Shown here one piece after another: positions 9,514 through 16,672 of a stretch of 64,000 bases of DNA. Source of the stretch: CAVXUB01 sp963764805 (GTDB lineage: Bacteria; Actinomycetota; Acidimicrobiia; Acidimicrobiales; Bog-793). The position numbers and the translations under genes are program-made. The notes below the pieces were generated by a model. The model was given only the letters and a program-made list of their open reading frames with translations, was not told the origin of the DNA and ran no database searches. Positions within the stretch are counted from its first letter, which is position 1; the number at the start of each line of letters is the position of its first letter. The stretch is taken from positions 744,001-808,000 of the forward strand of contig CAVXUB010000002.1 of the NCBI GenBank assembly GCA_963764805.1, given 5' to 3'.

Positions 9514-10473
9514 ATGCAAGAACCGAGCGTCAACACCTCGGGGGCCACAAGCCGAGCCGTGCGGCTCGAGTCCTTCGGCGGCCCGGAAGTCCTCGTGCTC
9601 CGCGAAGTACCCGTGCCGCAGGCTGGCAGGGACCAGATCCGCGTGCGGGTCACTGCGGCCGGACTGAACCCTATGGACTGGTTCATGACCTCCGACGCAG
9701 ACACCGCCACTCGATTCGGCTTGAGCCTGCCGTCGGGGTTCGGAACCGACTATGCCGGGGTCGTGGACCAAGTCGGTGACGGCGTGACCGACTTCGCCGC
9801 CGGCGACCGAGTGTTCGGCGGCGCCCTGTCCCGCGCGGTGGCCGACTACGTAGTCATAGACGTGGCAGGGACCATAGCGGTGGGCGGCGAAGCCCACCAC
9901 ACGCCCGACGGCGTCGACGATCGCACTGCCGCCACCCTTGCCATCGCGGGGTGCACGGCCGCCGCCGCTCTCGCCGTGGTCAACCCCGGCCCGGCCGACA
10001 CGGTGCTCATCGGCGGCGCGGGAGGCGGGGTCGGCGTGTTCACCGTCCAGCTCGCTCGGTTGGCAGGCGCGCGAGTGATCGGCACGGGATCGCCGACATC
10101 GGCCGATGCCCTGCGTGCTCTCGGGGCCGAGCCGGTCACCTATGGCGACGGCCTGGTCGATCGCCTCCGTGCCCTTGCTCCCGCCGGCGTCACCGCGGCC
10201 ATCGACCTGTACGGGACGGACACGGTGCAGGCGGCACGAGAGCTTGGCGTTCCGGACGAGCGCATCACCACCATCGCTGCACTGGTCGATGGGATCACGC
10301 CGGCAAATGGCGCCAACGCCGCCCGCGGCGCCATAGACGAGGTTGCTCGGCTGGTCGCGGCGGGCCAACTGCGCGTGCCCATCGCAGCAACTTTCCCGGT
10401 CGAGCAGATCCGCGCCGCCGTGGAGCTTCAAACCGGCCGGCACGTGCATGGCAAGATCGTCATCGACCTCTAG
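9514..10473 (+). CDS. NADP-dependent quinone/zinc-less alcohol dehydrogenase (MDR superfamily)
   Basis: A 319-residue medium-chain dehydrogenase/reductase of the quinone oxidoreductase subgroup. ATG 9514 lies behind GGGAGACAGGG. The GroES-like N-terminal domain includes AAGLNPMDW and GTDYAGVV. The nucleotide-binding half starts at GGAGGGVGVFTVQLA, the AxxGxxG fingerprint, and the protein ends HGKIVIDL, which is typical for the family. The cysteine ligands of catalytic and structural zinc are missing, as expected for QOR-type enzymes. It likely reduces quinones or alpha,beta-unsaturated carbonyls with NADPH. It follows the kinase by 92 bases with no overlap, so co-transcription is possible but unproven. 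Confidence 0.85.
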   Translation: MQEPSVNTSGATSRAVRLESFGGPEVLVLREVPVPQAGRDQIRVRVTAAGLNPMDWFMTSDADTATRFGLSLPSGFGTDYAGVVDQVGDGVTDFAAGDRVFGGALSRAVADYVVIDVAGTIAVGGEAHHTPDGVDDRTAATLAIAGCTAAAALAVVNPGPADTVLIGGAGGGVGVFTVQLARLAGARVIGTGSPTSADALRALGAEPVTYGDGLVDRLRALAPAGVTAAIDLYGTDTVQAARELGVPDERITTIAALVDGITPANGANAARGAIDEVARLVAAGQLRVPIAATFPVEQIRAAVELQTGRHVHGKIVIDL

Positions 10474-10535
10474 AGCGCGCCGCCGCGGGTCCCGGCCTCG
10501 AGCAGGACGCCGCTTAGGAACCCAGGAATTGTCTG

Positions 10536-10584
10536 CCATGTCCGGCGACAGGCGTCCGCCATGTCCCGCGACACACCAAGCGCG
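10536..10584 (+). repeat. Direct repeat copy A, left of the aminoglycoside-kinase-like gene
   Basis: About 48 bases closely matching 11634-11682 (shared core GCGACAGGCGTCCGC in this copy). The repeat contains two internal CATGTC-CGCGACA-like units. Similar GTCTCGCGACA-type sequences occur at the ends of IS481-like elements in actinobacteria, so this may be an IS remnant; that origin is inferred. Confidence 0.55.
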
Positions 10585-10659
10585 CCCGCAGGCTCCCAGG
10601 ATGCGAACCTCGAGCCGTTGGCGGAGGGGGCGGCGGTCGGCCTGTGCGAACCTTGGGAA

Positions 10660-11562
10660 ATGAACCTGCGAGTTCCCGACGTGATGGCCAATGCTGCGGC
10701 GGCCTGCGGACAGGGCGCGTGGCTGCGGGACCTTCCGGGATTGATCGCCGAGCTCGAGGCCGAGTGGTCGGTCTCGGTGGGGCGCCCCTTCCCACACGCC
10801 AGCGAGGCATTCGTGGCCGAGGCCAGTCTCGCGGACGGCACACCAGCAGTGCTGAAACTTCTGATACCGCAGGAAGGCGCCGCTGGTCGTCACGAGATCA
10901 CAATGCTCCGACTGACCGGGGGCCGGGGCTGTGTTGGCCTGCTGCGCGACGACGTCGCTCGGGGGGCGCTGCTCCTGGAGCGCCTCGGGCCTTCCCTCTA
11001 TGAGCTGGGCCACCCGTTCGGCGAACGGCTGGAGATACTGGTGACGGTAGCGACCACGGTGTGGCGGCCGGCGGCGGGTTCCGGCCTGCCTACTGGAGCG
11101 GACAAAGCGCGCCAGCTCGTCGATTTCGTCACCACACAGTGGGAGGAGCTTGGCCATCCGTGCACGGAGGCGGCCGTCGAGCGCGCCCTGGCCTGCGCGG
11201 CACGGCGCATCGCTGCACACGACGACGAGCGGGCCGTGCTGGTGCACGGGGACGTTCACCAGTTGAACGCCCTGCAGGTACCTGGCCGCGACACGTTCAA
11301 GCTTGTCGACCCCAACGGACTGCTTGCGGAGGCCGAGTGCGACCTTGGGGTGATGATGCGGAACGACCCCCTAGAACTGCTCGAGGGCGATCCCTGGGCC
11401 AGGGCGCACTGGCTGGCGGAGCGTTGCGGACTGGACGCCAAGGCGATCTGGGAGTGGGGCGTCGTGGAGCGGGTGGCGAGCGGGCTTCGGTGCACCTGGA
11501 TCAACTTGCAGCCGCTGGGGCGGCACATGCTTAAAGTCGCCGACCACCTCGCCACCCTGTGA
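10660..11562 (+). CDS. Aminoglycoside phosphotransferase-like kinase (streptomycin 6-kinase type)
   Basis: A protein-kinase-fold antibiotic kinase of about 300 residues. VLVHGDVHQLNAL is the Brenner motif with catalytic Asp, and LVDPNGLLAEAECDLG is the metal-binding DFG equivalent. The pattern HGDVHxxN plus DPxGL and WL resembles APH(6)/hydroxyurea phosphotransferases. ATG 10660 is preferred. A longer frame from ATG 10561 would translate the direct repeat that also occurs after the gene, so that extension is suspect. The gene sits between two copies of this repeat, which suggests it moved as a small cassette. The substrate is not established; it could phosphorylate another aminocyclitol-like molecule. 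Confidence 0.75.
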   Translation: MNLRVPDVMANAAAACGQGAWLRDLPGLIAELEAEWSVSVGRPFPHASEAFVAEASLADGTPAVLKLLIPQEGAAGRHEITMLRLTGGRGCVGLLRDDVARGALLLERLGPSLYELGHPFGERLEILVTVATTVWRPAAGSGLPTGADKARQLVDFVTTQWEELGHPCTEAAVERALACAARRIAAHDDERAVLVHGDVHQLNALQVPGRDTFKLVDPNGLLAEAECDLGVMMRNDPLELLEGDPWARAHWLAERCGLDAKAIWEWGVVERVASGLRCTWINLQPLGRHMLKVADHLATL

Positions 11563-11633
11563 AGTCGTGCATGCCACATCGACGATGTGCCGGATGCAGC
11601 AATCATTTGAAGACCTCGGCGTCCCTCGGAAGT

Positions 11634-11682
11634 CCCATGTCTCCCGACAGGCGTCCGCTATGTCTCGCGACACAACAGTGCG
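11634..11682 (+). repeat. Direct repeat copy B, right of the aminoglycoside-kinase-like gene
   Basis: The second copy of the repeat at 10536-10584, in the same orientation and about 1.1 kb away, bracketing the kinase gene. The interval 11563-11713 otherwise holds no gene. Confidence 0.55.
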
Positions 11683-11713
11683 CTGGTTGGTTGTTGGCTG
11701 GCGCCCCCGGTAG

Positions 11714-11787
11714 TGCCCCCGGTAGGACTCGAACCTACGACCGTCTGCTTAGAAGGCAGCTGCTCTGATCCACTGAGCTACGGGGGC
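11714..11787 (-). tRNA. tRNA-Arg (TCT anticodon)
   Basis: The minus strand folds as a full cloverleaf. Acceptor stem 11781-11787 pairs with 11715-11721, the D arm is TAGCTCAGTGG, the anticodon loop is CTTCTAA between CTGC arms, and the T arm is GGTTCGAATCC. The discriminator is A at 11714, and CCA is not encoded. Confidence 0.95.
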
Positions 11788-11879
11788 TGGTGAGAAGAGC
11801 GGCCAGTCGCCTGAGCCCGATGCTGCGATGGCACTCTCCGGCGTCGTCCACCAGCGTAGGGCACCTAGCATGGGTCGCC

Positions 11880-12245
11880 GTGACGACCCCCCGGCTGGAA
11901 ATCGGGATCGATTGCGTCGAGCCCGAGGCACTGGCTCCCTTCTGGGCTTCAGCGCTCGGCTATCGGGTCGGCGACATGGACAGGGCCGGCGCCTTCCTGG
12001 ACCTGGTTCCGCCTGACGAAGGGGCCGGACCTGTCGTGTACCTGCAGCGCGTGCCCGAGCCCAAGGTCACCAAGAACCGCCTTCACCTCGACCTGTACAC
12101 GACGGAACCCTTCAGCTTGATCGAGCGGCTGGAGGAGCTCGGTGCCGTCCGCGTCGGCGAGCCCCGCACCGGTTCCGAAGGCGGCTGGTGGCACGTCATG
12201 CAGGACCCAGCGGGCAACGAGTTCTGCATCTGTCGAGCCGACTGA
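11880..12245 (+). CDS. VOC family (glyoxalase/bleomycin-resistance fold) protein
   Basis: A 121-residue single-module VOC protein from GTG 11880. Longer in-frame starts would reach into the tRNA-Arg region. The N-terminus LEIGIDCVEPEALAPFWASALGY is typical of the Glyoxalase_6 group. RLHLDLYT supplies the first conserved acidic/His position, and WWHVMQDPAGNEFCIC is the classic C-terminal strand ending. Metal use and substrate are unknown. Single-domain members usually dimerise. It stands alone between two tRNA genes. Confidence 0.8.
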   Translation: MTTPRLEIGIDCVEPEALAPFWASALGYRVGDMDRAGAFLDLVPPDEGAGPVVYLQRVPEPKVTKNRLHLDLYTTEPFSLIERLEELGAVRVGEPRTGSEGGWWHVMQDPAGNEFCICRAD

Positions 12246-12353
12246 GGACCGCGCACCACCGACCGCCTGAACGGCGGCCCCGCCTTCGTGTGCCATGCTT
12301 GAACCCCTGCCGTCGTAGCCTGACGAGGGTCGGATCCGTCCGGCAGATGCATG

Positions 12354-12427
12354 GTGGCCGTAGCTCAGTTGGTTAGAGCGCCAGGTTGTGGCCCTGGAGG
12401 TCGGGGGTTCAAGTCCCCTCGGTCACC
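12354..12427 (+). tRNA. tRNA-His (GTG anticodon)
   Basis: The cloverleaf is complete: acceptor GTGGCCG pairs with CGGTCAC, the D arm is TAGCTCAGTTGGTTAGA, the anticodon loop is TTGTGGC, and the T loop is GTTCAAGTC. G at 12353 can be the G-1 that pairs with C73, the histidine identity element. Confidence 0.95.
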
Positions 12428-12450
12428 CTTCCTTCCTTCCTTCCTTCCTT
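12427..12450 (+). repeat. CCTT tetranucleotide repeat, six copies
   Basis: Six perfect CCTT units directly abut the 3' end of tRNA-His. The position and pyrimidine strand could act as a termination or slippage tract. No coding role is seen. Confidence 0.85.
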
Positions 12451-12564
12451 CTTCCGCCCTCTCGCCTTCGCTCCTCGAAGTTGGGGATCTTCTGACACTT
12501 AGTAGTCAGCGGAGCGAAATGACTCATAGTTGCGAGCCACAGCGGATCCAGGCGTCTGGCCAGC

Positions 12565-13362
12565 GTGCGACGATGTGCCGTGACGGACGATGAGTTCACC
12601 GAGCTAGTCGTGCAGGGATGCTTGCATCTCCCGAACGTCGAGGGCGTGAACCTCGGGGGGTCCAGGGCGCGAGGCGACTTCCGTCCAGACAGCGACTGGG
12701 ACTTCGCCGTCTATTACCGGGGCGAGTTTGATCCTCGACCGCTCGAGGAGCTGGGCTGGCCCGGCAAGGTGTTCCGGCCCTTCGACTGGGGACAGGTCAT
12801 GTACGGAGGCGCCGTCTTCGACCTCGATGGGCGGCACTTCGACATCCACTACCGCAACCTCGACGTCGTGGAGCACTGGACCCGCGAGGCTGACGAGGGC
12901 AGGTTCCATGTCCACATTCTCGGCTTCCACCTGGCTGGGATCCCGACGTACATGCTGCCTGGCGAACTGTCCATCAGCCGCCATCTGTGGGGCGAATTGC
13001 CCCGTCCGAAGTATCCCGAGGCACTCCGACAGAGCGCTCCTCCCTTCTGGTTGGCCCGAGCGAAGCGGGAGCTCGACTACGCCGGCTACTGGGCGACTTC
13101 CGCCAACCCCGTCAGCTGTGCCGGGGCGCTTGCCAAGGCGGTCGTCCAGGGGGCCCACGCCCGGTTGGCCCATCGCAAGGTCTGGGCGCTAAACGAGAAA
13201 CGGATGGTCCAGGCGGCTGAGTTGACCAGCCTCTACGAGCGGTTCTCCCGCCTAGGATCCTCTACGGACGAACTGAACCTTGCGATCCGCGATGTTCTCG
13301 TGGCGGTCGAGGAGATCGGCGCCGAGGTGTCGGATGAAGTCCTTCCAACCGAAGCTGGTTGA
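12565..13362 (+). CDS. Nucleotidyltransferase-fold protein
   Basis: A polymerase-beta-type nucleotidyltransferase of about 260 residues. GGSRARGDFRPDSDWDF holds the GS motif and the D-x-D metal pair, and a third acidic strand (FDIHYRNLD) follows. The rest is helical, with CAGALAKAVVQGAHA and a C-terminal helical bundle, as in aminoglycoside adenylyltransferase-like and DUF4037-like families. Two in-frame GTG starts (12565 and 12580) are possible; neither has a strong Shine-Dalgarno. The substrate cannot be deduced. It lies between tRNA-His and tRNA-Lys, with no partner gene of HEPN/MNT type next to it. Confidence 0.75.
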   Translation: MRRCAVTDDEFTELVVQGCLHLPNVEGVNLGGSRARGDFRPDSDWDFAVYYRGEFDPRPLEELGWPGKVFRPFDWGQVMYGGAVFDLDGRHFDIHYRNLDVVEHWTREADEGRFHVHILGFHLAGIPTYMLPGELSISRHLWGELPRPKYPEALRQSAPPFWLARAKRELDYAGYWATSANPVSCAGALAKAVVQGAHARLAHRKVWALNEKRMVQAAELTSLYERFSRLGSSTDELNLAIRDVLVAVEEIGAEVSDEVLPTEAG

Positions 13363-13485
13363 CGGCCTCGGGTCAGGCCACCCCTCGGCGTGCTTGTTGT
13401 CGATGATCGAGACGCCGCTCGACATCCTGCCGCTACCCGCAGGTCGTTCCGAGGCCCGGGCTCGCGCTAAGCTCACTCGCCGCAA

Positions 13486-13559
13486 GCGCCTCTAGCTCAA
13501 TTTGGCAGAGCAACGGACTCTTAATCCGCAGGTTCTGGGTTCGAGTCCCAGGGGGCGCA
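13486..13559 (+). tRNA. tRNA-Lys (CTT anticodon)
   Basis: The acceptor GCGCCTC pairs with GGGGCGC with one wobble. The anticodon loop is CTCTTAA, the T loop is GTTCGAGTC and the discriminator is A at 13559. CCA is encoded at 13560-13562, unlike in the Arg and His genes nearby. Confidence 0.95.
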
Positions 13560-13598
13560 CCACCGCCGCAGCGGCCGGCACCGCTACGCTCCCTCGCC

Positions 13599-14572
13599 GT
13601 GGAGCTCCCGCACTCTCTTCCCCCGTTGCCGGACCAGGTGTCGATCCGCGAAGTCGGCCCACGCGACGGGTTGCAGGCCGAGGCGCCGCTACCTCCGGCA
13701 GACCGGGCTCAGCTCGTCGCCGCTCTCGTCCGGGCCGGCGTGCGCTGGGTGGAGGTGGGTAGCTTCGTGTCGCCGAAGGCGGTGCCCGCGATGGCGGGAG
13801 CGGCCGAGACCTTTGCCGCTGTCGACTCGCTGCCGGAACGACCGGATCTTCGTGTCGTGGCGCTGGTGCCGAACCTCAAAGGGGCTGAGCGTGCCCTCGA
13901 CGCCCACGTCGACGAAATCAGCGTCACCGTGGCCGCCTCCCCTACCTACAACGAGCGCAACGTGCACATGTCGGTGCCCGAATCCGTCGCCGTGATCGCC
14001 GACATCTGCAGGCTCGCCGGCGAACGGGGAGTGCCGGTCGACGCCGTCGTCTCCTGCGCCTTCGGGTCGCCATACGAGGGAGACACCGGCGCCGGGGCGG
14101 TTGCCGATCTCGTCGCCAGGCTGCAGGACGCGGGAACCTCCAGCTTCACCCTCGCCGACACGACAGGGATGGCCACACCGCGCGCGTCCTCGCCGAGGTG
14201 CTCGCAGCCACCGGAACGGACTGCGGCTTGCACTTTCACGAGACCCGCGGCACCGGGCTCGTGAACGTGTATGCGGGACTGGTGGCCGGAGTGCGTCGTT
14301 TCGATGCTTCCGTGGGGGGTCTCGGCGGATCTCCCTTCGCCGCCGGCGCGGCCGGCAACGTCGCCACCGAGGAGGTGGTGGCGCTCCTCGACGACCTCGG
14401 GGTCTCGACCGGGCTCTCGGTCGAGGGGCTGTGCGAGGCGGCACAGCTGGCGGCGAGGATGCTCGGGCACGCCTTGCCGAGCCGTGTCGCCTACGCCGGA
14501 CCTCGAACTCGAGCGCGCAGCACCCGGATAGCTCGCTCCAGACCTCGAAACTCAGCGCGCACAACCGGGTAG
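13599..14572 (+). pseudogene. Hydroxymethylglutaryl-CoA lyase, split by one frameshift
   Basis: A TIM-barrel HMGL-like enzyme that would split HMG-CoA to acetyl-CoA and acetoacetate (leucine catabolism). The first frame from GTG 13599 gives IREVGPRDGLQ (metal- and substrate-binding motif), WVEVGSFVSPKAVPAM and FTLADTTGMATPR. Homology then continues one frame away from about 14190 with EVLAATGTDCGLHFHETRGTGLVN, which includes the HFH metal ligands, then GGLGGSPFAAGAAGNVATEE. One base is missing near 14181-14188, inside an alternating GC run. With it restored, a protein of about 320 residues results, close to family length. Sequencing error is more likely than decay because both halves are otherwise intact. 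Confidence 0.8.
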
Positions 14573-14580
14573 CTCGGTCA
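14499..14580 (+). repeat. Imperfect 42-bp direct repeat at the HMG-CoA lyase 3' end
   Basis: Two adjacent copies (14499-14540 and 14541-14580) share GACCTCGAA, then CGCGCA and CCGGxTAGCTCG. They cover the last codons and stop of the lyase frame, so its C-terminal tail is probably not conserved. Confidence 0.6.
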
Positions 14581-14982
14581 GGGCCGCCTGTCCATCTCAC
14601 GGACGGCGGCAACGTCTCGCTCCATCTGCGCCACCAGCTGCTCGCTCGAGTCGAAACTCACCTGACCCCTCACCCACGCCTCCAACCGCAGCTCGAGCCT
14701 CTTGCCGTAGAGGTCGTCCGAGAAATCGAGCAGGAACGCCTCCACCAGCCGCTCCCCCTGCGGCCCGTAGTAGGTGGGCCGGGTGCCGATCGAGACGGCC
14801 GCGAGGTGAGCTGTCCCGTCGGGCAGCTCGACCGAGGCGGCGTAGACCCCGTCGGGCGGAAGTCGCCTCGCATCCTCAGCCGGCACAGCCACGTTCGCCG
14901 TCGGGAACCCGAGCAGCCGGCCCCGCCGGTCTCCCTCCACCACGACGCCGCTCAAGGCCAGCGGGAGGTCGGTCGCCATCAC
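14578..14982 (-). CDS. Stand-alone riboflavin kinase domain
   Basis: A 134-residue flavokinase-fold protein that would phosphorylate riboflavin to FMN. The RibF C-terminal-domain signatures are clear: GDRRGRLLGFPTANV near residues 17-31, DGVYAASVEL, SIGTRPTYYG (the ATP/flavin loop) and VEAFLLDFSDDLYG. The usual bacterial FAD-synthetase half of RibF is absent, so this is a monofunctional copy or a paralogue of a full RibF elsewhere. It converges on the HMG-CoA lyase, with stops six bases apart. It follows a GNAT gene on the same strand at a 19-base gap, so the three minus-strand genes may be co-transcribed. Confidence 0.8.
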   Translation of the reverse strand: MMATDLPLALSGVVVEGDRRGRLLGFPTANVAVPAEDARRLPPDGVYAASVELPDGTAHLAAVSIGTRPTYYGPQGERLVEAFLLDFSDDLYGKRLELRLEAWVRGQVSFDSSEQLVAQMERDVAAVREMDRRP

Positions 14983-15001
14983 GACGATGATCGCGCACCG
15001 G

Positions 15002-15619
15002 TCATCGGGCGGGAGCGGCGAACCAGAACCGCATTCGGTCGCTGCGAACGTCCTCCAGCACGCCTCCGCACTTCTCGATCACCCTCCTTGAAGCGAGGTT
15101 GCCGACGTGGCAAGTGACCAGGACCGGGTCGATCCCGAGAGAGTTGGCGATCGGAAGCGCGGCTCTCAACATCTCGGTGGCGTGGCCCTGCCCGCGGGCC
15201 GACGGTCGCACGTCGTAGCCGATGTGGCCGCCCACTTGCAGGAGCAGCGGCGTCAGCTGATGCCGGATGGAGACTCGGCCGAGGAACTCCTCCCCGTCGA
15301 CGAACCAGCGGGTGGTCGCCGGAACGATGCCCGGCGGCCGCCGCCTCCCTGGCAACGCCGCCTCGGCGAGCTCGGCCAGGTAGCGGCGAAACCTGTCCGG
15401 GTCCGCCAGCTCCTCCGCTCGCAGCTCGCTGTAGGCGAGGCCCCAGGGGCTCATGCCCGCGCCGGCCCGCGTTCTGTTGTCGGCCTCCGCCTCGCGGACC
15501 GCTTCGACGAACGAGAGGTGGAAGGCGAAGTCCGGCTCGACAAGCCGCCTCTCGCTCAACGCCTCGTTCAGACTCTCGCTCAACGTCTCGCTCAGCCCTT
15601 CGCTCAGCCCGTTGCTCAC
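15002..15619 (-). CDS. GNAT family N-acetyltransferase
   Basis: A 205-residue acyl-CoA transferase. GTG 15619 overlaps the stop of the sulfurtransferase gene (GTGA), which fixes the start and implies translational coupling. The core shows FLGRVSIRHQLTP, the pyrophosphate-binding YDVRPSARGQGHATEML (R-x-x-G-x-G/A) and a C-terminal HVGNLASRRVIEKCGG. This is the RimJ/YjdJ-like DUF (Acetyltransf_3) pattern. Residues 1-20 are a 4-residue periodic stretch (LSEGLSETLSES) encoded by near-repeats and probably a helical or disordered extension. The substrate is unknown. Confidence 0.8.
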   Translation of the reverse strand: MSNGLSEGLSETLSESLNEALSERRLVEPDFAFHLSFVEAVREAEADNRTRAGAGMSPWGLAYSELRAEELADPDRFRRYLAELAEAALPGRRRPPGIVPATTRWFVDGEEFLGRVSIRHQLTPLLLQVGGHIGYDVRPSARGQGHATEMLRAALPIANSLGIDPVLVTCHVGNLASRRVIEKCGGVLEDVRSDRMRFWFAAPAR

Positions 15620-16503
15620 GTGTCGCCCGGTCGGCCGCCGCCGATCTCCACCGGGCGGGCCGGATCGGCGACCCATTCGCTCCACGAGCCCGGGTAGAGA
15701 GCGACATCCTCGAAGCCGGCGATCGAGAGCGCGAGCACTTCGTGCGCCGCCGTGATGCCGGACCCGCAGTATGCGCCGGCGGCTCGGCCGGCCCGCACAC
15801 CTGCCTCCTCGAAACGAGCTCGCAGCTCCGCCGCAGCCCGGAACCTCCCGTCCTCGCCCACGTTCCCGCCGGTCGGTATGCTGCGGGCTCCCGGGATGTG
15901 CCCGGCCGCCCGGTCGACGGGCTCCACCTCGCCTCGGTAGCGCTCCACCGCCCGGGCGTCGAGGAGGATGCCCTCGCCCGCCAGCGCCGCCGCTCCCGCC
16001 GCGTCGACCACCGGCATCCCCCCCGGCACCGCCACGAAGTCCCCCGTCGTCGGCGGCGGCGGATCGCCCTCCTCGACCGGCAGGCCGGCCTCCAACCATG
16101 CGGCGTAGCCACCGTCGAGCACCCTGACGGCAGGATGGCCGAAGTAGCGCAGTAGCCACCAGGCGCGCCCGGCGGCGGTCGAGTCACGGTCGTCGTAGAC
16201 GACGACGGGACGAGCCTGCGACACGCCCGCCCTTCGCATGGCGGCCTCGAAGGCCGCCGGTTCGGGGAGCGGATGGCGGCCACGCGAGCCGTCGTCCGCT
16301 GCGGCAGAGAGCTCACCATCCATCTCCACGAACACGGATCCCGGGATGTGCCCCTGGCGGTAGTCCGGCCTCCTGCTCTGAACGCCCAGCCGCCAGCGGG
16401 TGTCGAGGACCGTCGGCGGTTCTGGCAAGACAATCAGCTCGGCTAGCTCTGTCGGGTCGACGAGGTAGGCGGAAGTTCCCATGTGATCGATCATGCCTTG
16501 CAC
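15616..16503 (-). CDS. Two-domain rhodanese-type sulfurtransferase
   Basis: A 295-residue thiosulfate/3-mercaptopyruvate sulfurtransferase. The N-terminal inactive rhodanese domain holds VLDTRWRLG, the CH2-like GHIPGSVFVEMD and RPVVVYDD. The C-terminal catalytic domain has ILLDARAVERYRGE, GHIPGARSIP and the active-site loop YCGSGITAAH with its cysteine, followed by LYPGSWSEW. This CGSG loop is closer to mercaptopyruvate/thiosulfate transferases of actinobacteria than to CRKGVT rhodaneses. The start could be any of three close ATGs (16503, 16494, 16482). It couples to the GNAT gene by a 4-base overlap. Confidence 0.88.
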   Translation of the reverse strand: MQGMIDHMGTSAYLVDPTELAELIVLPEPPTVLDTRWRLGVQSRRPDYRQGHIPGSVFVEMDGELSAAADDGSRGRHPLPEPAAFEAAMRRAGVSQARPVVVYDDRDSTAAGRAWWLLRYFGHPAVRVLDGGYAAWLEAGLPVEEGDPPPPTTGDFVAVPGGMPVVDAAGAAALAGEGILLDARAVERYRGEVEPVDRAAGHIPGARSIPTGGNVGEDGRFRAAAELRARFEEAGVRAGRAAGAYCGSGITAAHEVLALSIAGFEDVALYPGSWSEWVADPARPVEIGGGRPGDT

Positions 16504-16672
16504 CCGCAGCGGACCGGAAGCGCGCGAGAGCGGAAGAGCGCGGAAGTGTGGAACCTGCGGACCGCAAGTACGGACCGGCGGCCGACACGAAGAACGTTGA
16601 CGCCGCTTCTCTCAGTTGCTAAACCCTTCCCGCTGGGTCACCCGGCGCCGGTCGAGAGAGTGGGGAGCAAAC

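Noticed and set aside
8758..11259. 833-codon minus-strand open frame
   Set aside because: It lies opposite the kinase, reductase and aminoglycoside-kinase-like genes, all with strong family motifs; the minus-strand text has none.
12427..12450. CCTT array as a CRISPR or attachment site
   Set aside because: Units are four bases with no spacers, and there is no integrase or matching second copy near the tRNA.
12494..12509. TGAC...GTCA small inverted repeat before the nucleotidyltransferase
   Set aside because: Only four paired bases; expected by chance in a region of this size.
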